A stretch of DNA of 64,000 nucleotides from Candidatus Phytoplasma fabacearum. Its GTDB lineage: Bacteria; Bacillota_I; Bacilli_A; Acholeplasmatales; Acholeplasmataceae. Under the pieces are notes generated by a model. The model was given only the letters and a program-made list of their open reading frames with translations. It had not been told where the DNA came from and ran no database searches. The DNA is taken from the NCBI RefSeq assembly GCF_030586805.1, contig NZ_JAOSIM010000001.1, positions 82,187 to 146,186 on the forward strand. The letters are read 5' to 3'. Every line of letters begins with the position of its first letter. Within the stretch, counting starts at the first letter, position 1. Below are positions 10,040-20,012 of the stretch, one piece after another. Position numbers and translations under genes: made by a program.

Positions 10040-10774
10040 ATGATTTTATCATCTAATAATAGTATTTTTAAGAAAATGATGAAATTATCATCTAAAAAAT
10101 ATCGAGATTTATACGAAGAATTTCTTGTATTTGGTAATCATCTTGTGCAAGAAGCTATCAAAAAAGGATTAGTAGTAAGTTTATATACTATTAATCCTGA
10201 AAAAGAAGCAGGTTTATTTATTAAAAAATCTTTAATGAAATTATTAAATAACAATCATATATTATATTCACAGGTAGCTATTTGTAAAATGTTAAAATCA
10301 TCTTCATATGATGATAAAATACTTATTTTAGATAATATTCAAGATCCATCTAATGCTGGACTTTTATTAAGAAGTGCTTGTGCTTTTGGCTTTAAAACTA
10401 TTTTTTTTAGTAATAATAGTGTAGATATTTATAATGAAAAAACCATTCAAGTTAGTCAAGGAGCTATTTTTAATTTAAATTTTTATCGTGGTAATTTAGC
10501 TAATTTTTTGTTTTTTTTAAGAAAAAAAAATTATTTTGTTATAGGATCTTGTGTTCGTGAAAACACTTTTTTATCTAATGATTTAATAGATTATAGCATG
10601 ATATATAATAATAAAATTGCTTTAATATTAGGTAATGAAGGAAAAGGTATTTCTGATGTTGCTCGTAAAAACTCGGATTATCTAATTTCCATCCCTACTA
10701 CCGATTTAGTAGAAAGTTTAAATGTAGCTATAGCCGGAAGTATTATTATGTTTTATATTTATCTCAATCGATAA
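10040..10774 (+). CDS. SPOUT-family RNA 2'-O-methyltransferase (TrmH/SpoU)
   Basis: This belongs to the SpoU/TrmH family of RNA ribose methyltransferases that use S-adenosylmethionine. The three motifs are visible: DNIQDPSNAGLLLRSA, LILGNEGKGIS and IPTTDLVESLNVAIAG. The exact target (rRNA or tRNA) is not determined by these motifs. A second family member lies at 39382-40104 and is the better RlmB candidate. GTGAG precedes the start at suitable distance. Confidence 0.87.
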   Translation: MILSSNNSIFKKMMKLSSKKYRDLYEEFLVFGNHLVQEAIKKGLVVSLYTINPEKEAGLFIKKSLMKLLNNNHILYSQVAICKMLKSSSYDDKILILDNIQDPSNAGLLLRSACAFGFKTIFFSNNSVDIYNEKTIQVSQGAIFNLNFYRGNLANFLFFLRKKNYFVIGSCVRENTFLSNDLIDYSMIYNNKIALILGNEGKGISDVARKNSDYLISIPTTDLVESLNVAIAGSIIMFYIYLNR

Positions 10775-10824
10775 AGGATTTTTTAGATTTAGATTTTTAA
10801 TCATATATCGAATTCATACAATTA

Positions 10825-11700
10825 TTATTTAAGTTTTAAATTTTTATTAAATAATCTTTTTTTAATCATAATAATTTCTTCTTTATAGATAGGCTTTTCG
10901 TTAACAAAAGGTGTTTCTAAAATTTTAGGGATATTATCGAATAATGGGTAATATATAATTTTTATTAAAACTTCAAATCCTATTTGGCCATATCCAATAT
11001 TTTCGTGTCGGTCTTTTTTACTACCTAAATAATTTTTTGAATCATTAATATGTAGAACGGACAAGTATTTTAAATTAATAATTTTATCAAATTGTTTTAT
11101 TATATTTTCAAATTGGTTTTTAATATCATAACCGGCATCAAATACATGACAAGTATCAAAACAAATAGAAATTCTCTTTTTATCTTCTATTAAATCGATA
11201 ATATTTTTTAATTCTTGAAAATTAGAACCAATTTCATTACCCTTTCCTGCCATAGTTTCTAATGCTATTTTAGTTTTTAGATTAGAAGTATTTTTAAAAA
11301 TTTTGTTAATACCTTGAGCAATCCATTTTATAGCTTCTAATTTATTTTTATTTAGATTATTTCCCGGATGTATTACCATTTGAGGAATTTTCATTTGAGC
11401 AAATCGATTTAATTCTTTTATTAAAAATTCGATAGCAAATTCCCTTTTATTTAAAATAGGATTAGCTAAATTAACAATATATGGCGCGTGACCTACTAAA
11501 TAATTAACATTAATATTGTGTTTTTTCATTTCTGATAAAGTTTGATCAATATCATCTTTTGTAATAATATTTCTTTTAGTATTTTGAGGGGGACCTGAAT
11601 ATAACATAAAAGTATTTGAATTAAATGATAAAGCTTGTTCTAAAGCTCCTAAATACATTTTAGGTTTTTTAAAGGATACATGGCTTCCTATTATTAACAT
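10825..11700 (-). CDS. nfo: Endonuclease IV (AP endonuclease)
   Basis: Nfo cleaves DNA at abasic sites in base excision repair, the step after Ung. Metal-binding signatures are present: HPGNN, LETMAGKGNEIG, CFDTCHVFDAGYD and LHINDSKNYLGSKKDRHENIG. The length of 291 residues is normal. It lies three bases downstream of the DEAD-box gene on the same strand, so the two form an operon. Confidence 0.95.
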   Translation of the reverse strand: MLIIGSHVSFKKPKMYLGALEQALSFNSNTFMLYSGPPQNTKRNIITKDDIDQTLSEMKKHNINVNYLVGHAPYIVNLANPILNKREFAIEFLIKELNRFAQMKIPQMVIHPGNNLNKNKLEAIKWIAQGINKIFKNTSNLKTKIALETMAGKGNEIGSNFQELKNIIDLIEDKKRISICFDTCHVFDAGYDIKNQFENIIKQFDKIINLKYLSVLHINDSKNYLGSKKDRHENIGYGQIGFEVLIKIIYYPLFDNIPKILETPFVNEKPIYKEEIIMIKKRLFNKNLKLK

Positions 11701-11703
11701 ATA

Positions 11704-12870
11704 TTATTTTGTTATCTTTCTGGTTGAAATATATTTTTTATTCTTGGATATTTGATTATGTCTAGGAGTAATTAAAGAATATTGGTTTTTTTTATTATTA
11801 AATTGAATTTGTTTAAATGAAATATTTAATTTTTTTTGCATTGTATCAAGGAATAATTCATCTTTTTCGGTCATTAAAACTATTATATCTCCTGATTTCT
11901 CCATTCTTCCTGTTCTTCCATTGCGATGTTGAAAAAAATCTAAATTTTTATGTGGTAAATCATAATGTATCACTAAATCTATATCTAGGTCTAAGCCTCT
12001 TGCCATAATATCGCTTGCTATAATATATTGATATTTGGCTTTTTGGATATCATTTATATATTGTTTTCGTTTTTTAGTATTTAATGCTGATGAAAAACAA
12101 ATAACTTTTAAATTTTTTTGAACCATTGCTTCATAAATTTTAGCTTGTTCTTTAATGTTGGAAACAAAAATAATAGAAATATAAGGATTAATATGTTGGA
12201 TTAAATGTATTAAAGTTTTTAATTTTTGTTCTGTCGTAGTTAAAAGATTATAATAATTTAATTTTAATTTATGTTCTTGTGTAGTATTTAAAAATAAATT
12301 TTTTCCAAAATATTTATTGATAAAAGGTTTTAATTTGTCAGTTATAGAAGCGGATATTATTATAATTTTAGGATTACATTTTGTTAATATTATATCTAAG
12401 ATGGATAAAGAATCTTGATCAAATAACATATCTGCTTCTTCTAAAACTAAAAAATCGAGTTTATGAATTTTTAGTAATTTATGGCTAAGAACATATTCAT
12501 TCAATTTACTTAAAGTTGTTATTAGTAAAGGAGGTTGTTTTTTTTTAAATTGATCTGATATTTTTTGTTTATTTATGCCACCATATAAAATTTTAATATT
12601 GGCTATTTTAGGTTCTATTTTTTTTAACATATTCAATATTTGCCAACCTAGTTCATTGGTGGGAGTAATTATGATTGCTTGTATTGTATTTTTTTGCCAA
12701 TTTATTTTTGATAATATAGGTAATAAATAAGCATGAGTTTTTCCGGTTCCTGTAGGAGCAACACATACTAAATGATAAGGTTTTTCGAAATTGTTAAACA
12801 TTTGTTTTTGTATAGGTGTTATTTTGAGAAAATTTAGTTGTTTTAATTTTTGCTTTATATAATGTTTCAA
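11704..12870 (-). CDS. DEAD-box-type RNA helicase, CshB-like, with EEAD motif II
   Basis: This two-domain helicase probably remodels RNA in ribosome assembly or decay. The Q-motif region (ITPIQKQM), Walker A APTGTGKT and motif VI HRNGRTGR are present. Motif II reads EEAD (in FLVLEEADMLFD) where the family has DEAD, and motif III reads SAS. The length of 388 residues means only a short basic tail follows the core. It heads a two-gene unit with nfo, like the cshB-nfo neighbourhood of Firmicutes. The Asp to Glu change may lower or alter ATPase activity. Confidence 0.85.
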   Translation of the reverse strand: MKHYIKQKLKQLNFLKITPIQKQMFNNFEKPYHLVCVAPTGTGKTHAYLLPILSKINWQKNTIQAIIITPTNELGWQILNMLKKIEPKIANIKILYGGINKQKISDQFKKKQPPLLITTLSKLNEYVLSHKLLKIHKLDFLVLEEADMLFDQDSLSILDIILTKCNPKIIIISASITDKLKPFINKYFGKNLFLNTTQEHKLKLNYYNLLTTTEQKLKTLIHLIQHINPYISIIFVSNIKEQAKIYEAMVQKNLKVICFSSALNTKKRKQYINDIQKAKYQYIIASDIMARGLDLDIDLVIHYDLPHKNLDFFQHRNGRTGRMEKSGDIIVLMTEKDELFLDTMQKKLNISFKQIQFNNKKNQYSLITPRHNQISKNKKYISTRKITK

Positions 12871-13105
12871 AGTAATTAAATTTCCTTTGTTTTAAATTTG
12901 TATAAATTATTTTTTTTGCCAGTTAATTTTAATATATGTTAGAATATTATTATCTGTTAATATTATATGGAAATTGAATTATAATATTTGATTTATTATT
13001 TATAATTTATCTTTATATGTCGTTGATCTTTTTATCAAAAATTGTTTAGTTTAGTTAGTATTTATATTAAAAAAGATAATAATTTTAAGAGGTTAATAAT
13101 TTTTT

Positions 13106-13339
13106 ATGTTTTGGTTTTTAAATAAAAATAAAAAAGTTAATTCATCAAATTGCAAAAAATGTTTCAGTAATCAACCGAAAGTTGAAAATATAGTTAATAG
13201 AAAAAAAAATGTATCTTGGAAATTTCCAAAAAACAGAATTTTTGTTAATATTATTTCGATTTTGATCGTATTAATTATATTTGTAACTATTGTTGTTATC
13301 CCTGTAGGTTATTTTATTTATTTGATTTTTCAGAGATAA
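13106..13339 (+). CDS. Small single-pass membrane protein of unknown function
   Basis: I do not recognise this 77-residue protein. It has a basic N-terminal half with a CKKC pair (residues 18-21) and one strong membrane segment (about residues 46-74) near the C-terminus. AAGAGG lies upstream of the ATG at a fair distance, and a clear terminator follows at 13413. This supports a real, separately transcribed gene. Confidence 0.6.
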   Translation: MFWFLNKNKKVNSSNCKKCFSNQPKVENIVNRKKNVSWKFPKNRIFVNIISILIVLIIFVTIVVIPVGYFIYLIFQR

Positions 13340-13412
13340 ATTTAAAGTTATTTAATATATTCAATAATAATCAATTTAATCTTGATTAGATAAGTTATTG
13401 ATAAATAAAAAT

Positions 13413-13443
13413 CCATCGAAAAAGATATTTTTTCGACGGTTTT
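13413..13443 (+). terminator. Rho-independent terminator
   Basis: An inverted repeat (CCATCGAAAAA with TTTTTCGACGG, one mismatch) closes a short loop and is followed by TTTTG. It ends the transcript of the small membrane protein and faces the convergent sodA. Confidence 0.75.
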
Positions 13444-13540
13444 GTTATTTTATATTTCTTAATCAATAATTTTCCCTTAAAAATAAATATTTTTGTTTAA
13501 AGTTATTTTTATCTTCATTTTTGATAATTATAATTATTCA

Positions 13541-14164
13541 TTATTCTTTATTTAAGAATGAATTATTTAAATTAATTTCTACTTGTTCCCAATTAATAAT
13601 ATGAAAAAAAGCTTCAATATAATCTTGACGACGATTTTGAAAATCTAAATAATAAGCATGTTCCCAAAGATCTAAACCTAAAATCGGGTGACCTAAATTA
13701 TGAGTTGTATCTTGATTACTGGTGGTTATTATTTCGGATAAATTATTATTATTAATAATCCACCATACCCAACCGCTACCAAAAAGATTTAAAGCTTTAT
13801 TGGTAAATTGATTTTTAAAATTATCTAAATTTTTATAATCTCTTTTTATAATTTTTTGTGTTTCGTTTAATAAAATTGTTTCATTTGTTATTTTTGGTTT
13901 TAAAATTTTCCAGAAAAATGAATGATTAAAATGACCTCCTCCATTATTATGAACAGATTTTCTAATTTCTTGAGGTATTGATGATAAATTTGTTAATAAA
14001 TTATTTATATTATCTTGAATATTAGGAAATTGTGATAAAGATATATTTAATTTATCAATATAGGTTTGATGATGTTTTTGATGGTGAATCATCATTGTTT
14101 TTGTTGTTATAAAAGGTTCTAATTCGTTATATTTATAGTTTAAGGTAGGTAGTTGATATTTCAT
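13541..14164 (-). CDS. sodA: Superoxide dismutase (Mn/Fe family)
   Basis: SodA converts superoxide to oxygen and peroxide and would protect the bacterium from host oxidative bursts. The metal ligands sit in the usual places: His in HHQKHHQTY, His in NHSFFW, and Asp and His in DLWEHAYYLDFQNRR. GSGWVWW is present. The length of 207 residues is normal. SodA is known from phytoplasmas. Metal choice (Mn or Fe) is not decided by the sequence. Confidence 0.94.
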   Translation of the reverse strand: MKYQLPTLNYKYNELEPFITTKTMMIHHQKHHQTYIDKLNISLSQFPNIQDNINNLLTNLSSIPQEIRKSVHNNGGGHFNHSFFWKILKPKITNETILLNETQKIIKRDYKNLDNFKNQFTNKALNLFGSGWVWWIINNNNLSEIITTSNQDTTHNLGHPILGLDLWEHAYYLDFQNRRQDYIEAFFHIINWEQVEINLNNSFLNKE

Positions 14165-14429
14165 ATTTAGATATTATTGCTCCTTTTTATTTTGAATTTT
14201 TACAAAAATATTTTTAAATAAGTTAAATCATTCTTTATTATAACATGTTTAAAACAAAGATAGTTATTTGTAAATTTAATATGGATTTGAAATGGATCTA
14301 ATATATAAAACAATATTTTGTTTTTTAGATATAAAAGTTTTGTTTTATATTTAAAAATTAAATAAAATAAAAAATAATTAATTTTATTATGATAAACATA
14401 ATTATTCAGAAAGAAGTTAAATTCAATTT

Positions 14430-15113
14430 ATGTTAAATAAAAATAACTGTACGAAAAAAAATACACGAAATATTATTAAACAATTAATTTTAGGTTCGAA
14501 TTTAATTTCGATTTCTTGGGTTTTGTTTAACTTAAATAAATATTCTGTTTTAAGTAAAATTAATAAAATCCCTGTAATTAATTCTAATTTATGGTTATTT
14601 TGGCACTTACCTTTATTGTTTTTGGGATTTTTTTTAAATATTAATTATTTAATTTTGTTTTGGTTAATTTATATTTTTATAGATTGTTTCTTTTATTCGG
14701 TACCTAATTATTTAGTAACTTACGAGTATTTAAAAATTAATTATAATTTTTGTATTTCTGATAAATATTTTTTTGTTATTAGTAATATTGTTTTAGGTTC
14801 TTTTATACCCAATCTATTTTTATTAATAAGTTTTCTGTTGAATTATCGTTATGTTAATAAAAAACGTATTTTTATTTTTGGTTTTTTGATTATTATTTTA
14901 CAATCTATCTCTCGTATCTTAAATGGTTATTTAAATTATTGGGATATTATTAAAATCATTTTTTATCGATATAATTATTTTTACTCAGATTTTGTTATAA
15001 ATATTTTATTTTGTTGTTTTAATATTATCCCTATTATCATCAACGGTATAATTAATTGTTTATTATTTGGATTTTTATATAAAAAAGTTCAAAGTCTGTA
15101 TTATGTAAATTAA
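14430..15113 (+). CDS. Multi-pass membrane protein, ECF S-component (ThiT)-like
   Basis: The 227-residue protein has about five or six membrane helices. The order of features resembles the ThiT-type substrate subunit of energy-coupling factor importers: a proline-containing LPLLFLGFF helix followed by LIYIFIDCFF, and later ISRILNGYLNYWD, which is like the R-x-x-x-G-x-x-x-W region of thiamine S-components. A thiamine or other vitamin importer would fit a host-dependent organism. The similarity is weak and by eye; no ECF ATPase or T-subunit is nearby. It could be an unrelated membrane protein. Confidence 0.6.
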   Translation: MLNKNNCTKKNTRNIIKQLILGSNLISISWVLFNLNKYSVLSKINKIPVINSNLWLFWHLPLLFLGFFLNINYLILFWLIYIFIDCFFYSVPNYLVTYEYLKINYNFCISDKYFFVISNIVLGSFIPNLFLLISFLLNYRYVNKKRIFIFGFLIIILQSISRILNGYLNYWDIIKIIFYRYNYFYSDFVINILFCCFNIIPIIINGIINCLLFGFLYKKVQSLYYVN

Positions 15114-15627
15114 TTTAATATTTATATAAATATATAAAATGATTAAATTTATTCAAAATGTTATCGATTTAATTTATCAAAAATAAAATTTTATTATCAT
15201 TTTGTTTCAATTGAAGAGAATTTTTTCAAATTAAATTATTTATTTTATGGTATTATTAATAATAAAATAATTATTTTTTCAACTATATTTAGATTTTTAT
15301 TTAAATTAGTAATTGTAATTTTCAAGAGAGTTATTTTTTTTAAATTTGTGTTGATTATGTTTACCAATACTTTTTTAGATTAAGATCGATATAAGTTGCA
15401 CTTTATTTTCTTAAATTTTAAAATTACAAAAACTTTTAATAAATATTTTTGATTTTTTAATTTTTTTAGGAAAAATATATAGTAATTAAAAATATTTATT
15501 TTAATACCTAAAATAAAAGATTTTGATTATTTACTATTGAGAATATAAAATATTTATTTTTATTAAAGATTGAAAAAAATTTTTATTTTTAATTAAAAAT
15601 TTTCAATAAGATTGAAAGGAAAATATA
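15114..15627. other. Intergenic region upstream of the CshA/DeaD-type helicase
   Basis: About 510 bases without a gene. It contains a good promoter (15396-15424), which would give the helicase mRNA a leader of almost 200 bases. Long leaders are common for cold-shock helicase genes, but I could not identify a specific regulatory fold. Confidence 0.5.
15396..15424 (+). promoter_or_regulatory. Sigma-70-type promoter for DEAD-box helicase
   Basis: TTGCAC (15396-15401) and TAAAAT (15419-15424) are 17 bases apart, one mismatch each from partial consensus, about 200 bases upstream of the helicase start. Confidence 0.5.
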
Positions 15628-17316
15628 ATGATTTCTTCTTTTACAGAGTTAAATTTGTTAACTCAAATTCAAGAAGCTTTAAAAGAGCTTAATTTTAATA
15701 ATCCTACTCCTGTACAGGCTTTGGTGATTCCTAAAATGATTCAAGGTATTGATATTGTAGCTCGTTCTCAAACAGGAACAGGTAAAACTTTTGCTTTTGG
15801 TATCCCAATGATTCAAAAAATTGATGCTAAAAATGCTCAAATTCAAGCTTTAGTATTATGTCCTACGCGTGAGTTAGCCTTACAAGTTTTTACGGAAATC
15901 AATAAACTGTTGAAATTTTATTCTGATATTAGAACTGCTGTTATTTATGGTGGCGAAAAATATTTTAAACAATTTAGCGCTTTGAATAAAAAACCTCATA
16001 TTATTGTAGCTACTCCCGGAAGAATTTTAGATTTGTTAAAACAGCAAAAAATAGATTTATCTAATGTTAAATTGTTAGTTTTAGATGAAGCCGATGAAAT
16101 GTTAAAAATGGGATTTCAAGAGGATGTAGAAGATATTTTAAAGACTATTCCTTCAGAAAGACAAACAGCTTTATTTTCTGCTACAATGCCTGATTCTATT
16201 AAAAAAATAGCTGCAAAATATCAAAAAAATTCTCAAACTTTAGAAATATCTAATAAAAATATTGCAGTTAAAAGTATTAAACAATTTTATTTTATTGTTT
16301 CAGATATAAGTAAAAATTTAGTTTTAGAACGTTTATTAGATTATCAAAATCCCGATTCTGTTATTATTTTCGCTAATACCAAAAGAAATGTAGATAATAT
16401 TACTGATTATTTACAAACAAGAAATTTTTTAGTAGATGCTTTACATGGAGATTTGAAACAAAATCAAAGACAATATGTTCTTAATAATTTTCGTAATAAA
16501 AAAATTAAAATTTTAGTTGCTACCGATGTAGCTGCCCGAGGTTTAGATATTTCTGATGTTCAAATGGTTATTAATTATGATTTATCTAATGATTACGAAA
16601 GTTATGTTCATAGAATAGGTCGTACCGGAAGAGCTGGAAAATCAGGTGTTTCTTATAGTTTTATTAATGTTAGACAAAAAATTAAATTAAAAAAATTAGA
16701 ATATTATTTGAAAGAAAAGTTATTATTAGCTGAAATTCCTAAGATCGAAGAGATTTATCAAAAACAAGATCAATTATTTCGTGACAAAGTTGTTGAATTA
16801 ATAGATAATTATCAAAATAATAATTTATCAGTTGATATGTCTTTAATAGATAATTTAGTTAAAAAATATGATAATGAATTAATTATTAAATCTTTATTGC
16901 ATTATATATCTCCTTGTCGTAAACAATACGAAAATATTATTATGCGAAATGTTTCTAATTATAATAATAATGATTTTGCAAAAACATCTTATATTAAAAA
17001 TAATCGTATTAATAATAATGATTATTCTAAAAAATATGAACAAAATAATATTAACATGACAAAATTAATTATTAATATTGGTAAAAATGATCATGTTTAT
17101 AATCCTGCCATTTTTTTACAAATTTTATATGATAAATTTAATATTTATAGAAAAAATATTGGTTATATTCAGCATTTTGCTGATAAAACAATTTTTGAAA
17201 TTAATAATAATTTTGTTGATAAAATTAAGTCTAGAAAAGATATTTATTGGGAAAATAAATTAATAATTATTAGTGATGATTTAGGTAATAATGTTAACAA
17301 TAAATATAAGAATTAA
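15628..17316 (+). CDS. cshA: DEAD-box RNA helicase with DbpA-type RNA-binding C-terminus
   Basis: This ATP-dependent RNA helicase likely serves ribosome assembly and mRNA turnover. All motifs are canonical: Q motif (NPTPVQALVIP), Walker A SQTGTGKT, PTRELA, VLDEADEML, SAT and HRIGRTGRAG. After a spacer rich in Asn and Lys, residues of about 472-555 form a DbpA/CsdA-like RNA-binding domain (TKLIINIGKNDH...). The length of 562 residues fits CshA/DeaD. AAAGGAAA precedes the start, and a strong terminator follows at 17391. A DbpA-type domain in DeaD proteins binds structured RNA, so this helicase is a possible accessory factor for the group II introns of this window; that is inference. Confidence 0.92.
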   Translation: MISSFTELNLLTQIQEALKELNFNNPTPVQALVIPKMIQGIDIVARSQTGTGKTFAFGIPMIQKIDAKNAQIQALVLCPTRELALQVFTEINKLLKFYSDIRTAVIYGGEKYFKQFSALNKKPHIIVATPGRILDLLKQQKIDLSNVKLLVLDEADEMLKMGFQEDVEDILKTIPSERQTALFSATMPDSIKKIAAKYQKNSQTLEISNKNIAVKSIKQFYFIVSDISKNLVLERLLDYQNPDSVIIFANTKRNVDNITDYLQTRNFLVDALHGDLKQNQRQYVLNNFRNKKIKILVATDVAARGLDISDVQMVINYDLSNDYESYVHRIGRTGRAGKSGVSYSFINVRQKIKLKKLEYYLKEKLLLAEIPKIEEIYQKQDQLFRDKVVELIDNYQNNNLSVDMSLIDNLVKKYDNELIIKSLLHYISPCRKQYENIIMRNVSNYNNNDFAKTSYIKNNRINNNDYSKKYEQNNINMTKLIINIGKNDHVYNPAIFLQILYDKFNIYRKNIGYIQHFADKTIFEINNNFVDKIKSRKDIYWENKLIIISDDLGNNVNNKYKN

Positions 17317-17390
17317 ATAAAAAATTTTAATTTATTTTTGAATTTATTTCATATGATTATCTGATTTAAATATATAATTTAAATAAAAAT

Positions 17391-17440
17391 AAAAAAGTCA
17401 AATTGTTTTTATCCTTATGGAAAGCGATTTGACTTTTTTT
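17391..17440 (+). terminator. Rho-independent terminator after helicase
   Basis: AAAAAAGTCAAAT (17391-17403) pairs with ATTTGACTTTTTTT (from about 17427), leaving a loop of about 23 bases that has further short pairing, followed by a U-run. The symmetric A-run could also let it stop minus-strand transcripts of the ABC operon. Confidence 0.8.
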
Positions 17441-17563
17441 ATTATATGTTTTATTTCTATAACTATTAATAATAATTAAATGGAGTTTATTTTTGTTTTC
17501 ATAATTTTAGTTATTGAATGATTTAGTTTTTTCTTATTATTGTTTTATTATTGTTTATTATCT

Positions 17564-19159
17564 TTATTCAAAAGCTTTTGTATATTTTAAAATTTGAGTT
17601 AAACTTGATAATGATATGTAAATAATGCTTATGATAATAAAAGGTGTTATAGTATCGTAAGTAATAGCTATATTTCGTTGTGCAGTCCATAATAAATTTG
17701 GTAATCCAATAATAGAATATAAAGCGGTTTCTTTTAAATTTATTACAAATTGATCCCATATATTAGGTATTTCTCTTTTTAAAATTTGTTCTAATATAAT
17801 GTGCCTAAATACTTGTTTGGAACTTAAACCTAGAGCATAAGCGGCTTCTATAGGTCCGGATTCTAAAAAATTAATTTGTCTAGACATGTTATTTAAAAAA
17901 TGAAATGCATTATTAATGAAAGTTATAGTTAATGAAATACAAAAAATCCCTATTAAACCTTTTAAAAAAAATATTTTTTGTATTAATAAATTATACATTA
18001 ATACAACTTGAATAGTAATAGGAATAGCTTTTGTAACATGAATACATAAAATTAACATATAATTTATTATTTTTGGAATAAATTTGCTAGAATTTTGGCA
18101 CCATATTTTGAAAGGCAAAAATATTAATGCTAATAAGAAACCTAATAAGATAGCATCTATAGCTAATGTTAATGATATATAAAAGCTATCTTGGTATGTT
18201 TTAACTATATTTATAATTTTAGTTCCAAACTTATTATTTTGTCGTTTTTGCTGGTTATCATTTATGTAAGTTTTTATAGCTTTTGCACGTAAATTTTCCA
18301 TTATATTAGGATTATCTTTTTTAATTTTATCAATTTGTTTTACTATTTCTTTGTATAATTTTTTGTTGTTATGGTGGATAAAAATACCTAAAGGATAATG
18401 AAAATCTTTTTTTTGATTATTTTTTTCGTTATCTATCAATTTTAAAGATTTAAATTTATTTTTATCATTTGCTTTTAAAGAGGTCATTAAATTTATAACA
18501 GGGTGTTCAAAAATAAATAAATCAACACGTTTTTTTTCTACTTCATTAACGCAATTTACTAAATCTTCTTTTGGATTTAATTTATATAAATTTAATTTAT
18601 TTAATATTTCGATATCATAAATAGAACTAGCTGTAGTTGTTGCGCTAATATTTCCGTGTGTTTTAATTAAATTTTTTAAATCTTGAATAGTAATTTCTTT
18701 TTGGTTTATATAATTTTTAAATTTATGATTATCTTTTCTAATTAAAAAACCAATTTCAGAACTATCATATTCAATAGTATTCATTATTTTGTTGCGCTCT
18801 TCCGTAATATTCATGTTACCGATAGCAGCATCAATAACTTCTTGGTCAACTTCATTTAAAATACCAGGAAAATTTAATGATTTTATTTTCAATTGTTTAT
18901 TCATATTTTTGGCTAATTTTTCAAATAAAAAAATATCAGAACCACTTACATATGTTCCTGTTTCGGTACGAAAACTATTAGGATTAGAAGAATCGCTATC
19001 AAAACATAAAGGCGGAGAATTACTTACTACTCCTAAAATAATACTATCTGAAGATTGTTCTTTAAAGCTACAAATTTTAAATAATTTATAATGTAAAAAT
19101 GATATTATTGTAATAAAAATAAAAATTTTTAATATTTTTCGAATTTTTAATTGAAACAT
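17564..19159 (-). CDS. artM: Amino-acid ABC transporter, fused substrate-binding protein and permease
   Basis: This protein carries the extracytoplasmic binding domain and the membrane permease of a polar amino-acid importer in one chain. An N-terminal membrane anchor (about residues 10-27) is followed by a family-3 solute-binding domain (about 38-300; TERERN-like TEERNKIM motif) and a permease domain (about 320-531) with several helices and the EAA loop EAAYALGLSSKQVFRHI that contacts the ATPase. It lies downstream of its ATPase gene in a two-gene operon. Arginine, glutamine or related amino acids are possible; specificity cannot be told. Confidence 0.9.
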   Translation of the reverse strand: MFQLKIRKILKIFIFITIISFLHYKLFKICSFKEQSSDSIILGVVSNSPPLCFDSDSSNPNSFRTETGTYVSGSDIFLFEKLAKNMNKQLKIKSLNFPGILNEVDQEVIDAAIGNMNITEERNKIMNTIEYDSSEIGFLIRKDNHKFKNYINQKEITIQDLKNLIKTHGNISATTTASSIYDIEILNKLNLYKLNPKEDLVNCVNEVEKKRVDLFIFEHPVINLMTSLKANDKNKFKSLKLIDNEKNNQKKDFHYPLGIFIHHNNKKLYKEIVKQIDKIKKDNPNIMENLRAKAIKTYINDNQQKRQNNKFGTKIINIVKTYQDSFYISLTLAIDAILLGFLLALIFLPFKIWCQNSSKFIPKIINYMLILCIHVTKAIPITIQVVLMYNLLIQKIFFLKGLIGIFCISLTITFINNAFHFLNNMSRQINFLESGPIEAAYALGLSSKQVFRHIILEQILKREIPNIWDQFVINLKETALYSIIGLPNLLWTAQRNIAITYDTITPFIIISIIYISLSSLTQILKYTKAFE

Positions 19160-19274
19160 TAAAATAAGTTCTCTTTCGTTCGTGATTTTTTAGGATTAAA
19201 TGTGGTAATTTACAAAAAAAATAATAGTTTTTGCATAAAAATTTATAATATTAAATAAGTGATTATTTGTAATA

Positions 19275-20012
19275 TTATTTTTTTTCTTGTTCAAAGAAAT
19301 ATCTAATTTTAGGACATTTATTTAGTTTGAAAATATCATTTAAATTACCTTTTTCTGCAATTTGACCGTTTTCTAATAAATAAATTTTATTTGAAACTTT
19401 TTTTGCAAATTGTAATTCATGAGTCACAATAATAAGTGTTATATTATGTTTATCAACTAAATTTTTTAATAATTTTAATATTTCTTGGGCTGATTCCGAA
19501 TCCAAAGCTGAAGTTGGTTCATCAAGTAAAATAATTTTAGGATCCATACATAGAGTCCTTGCTATAGCTACTCGTTGTTTTTGTCCTCCAGAAAGTTTTT
19601 GAACGTTTTCATAAGCAAATTTATCCATCCCTACTTCTTTTAATTTTTTTAAAGCTTTTCGAGAAGCTTCTATATAAGGCATTTTAAAAACACATTTCAA
19701 TGCTAGGCAACAATTTTCTAAAACAGTTTTTTCTGAAAACAAATTAAAGTGTTGAAACACCATTCCTATTTTTATTCTTAAATTAGTCAAGGAAATATTA
19801 GAATTTAGAAGATTATAATTATTAAAGAATATTTTTCCTGAATCTGGTTTATTTAATAAATTTAAACATCTTAATAAAGTTGATTTTCCTGAACCGGATC
19901 TACCGATAATAGAAACTATTTCTTGTGGTTTTATTTTTAAATTAATATTATTTAAAATTATTTCTTTATTAAAAGAACTTTTTAAGTTTTTAACTTCTAT
20001 TATATATTTCAT
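19275..20012 (-). CDS. glnQ: Amino-acid ABC transporter ATP-binding protein
   Basis: This is the ATPase subunit that powers the importer encoded next to it. Walker A GRSGSGKST, the signature LSGGQKQRVAIARTL, Walker B IILLDEPTSALD and the switch His in IVTHEL are all intact, in a normal 245 residues. It is the first gene of the operon, with a TTGACA-type promoter upstream on the minus strand and GGAG about ten bases before the start. Confidence 0.95.
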   Translation of the reverse strand: MKYIIEVKNLKSSFNKEIILNNINLKIKPQEIVSIIGRSGSGKSTLLRCLNLLNKPDSGKIFFNNYNLLNSNISLTNLRIKIGMVFQHFNLFSEKTVLENCCLALKCVFKMPYIEASRKALKKLKEVGMDKFAYENVQKLSGGQKQRVAIARTLCMDPKIILLDEPTSALDSESAQEILKLLKNLVDKHNITLIIVTHELQFAKKVSNKIYLLENGQIAEKGNLNDIFKLNKCPKIRYFFEQEKK

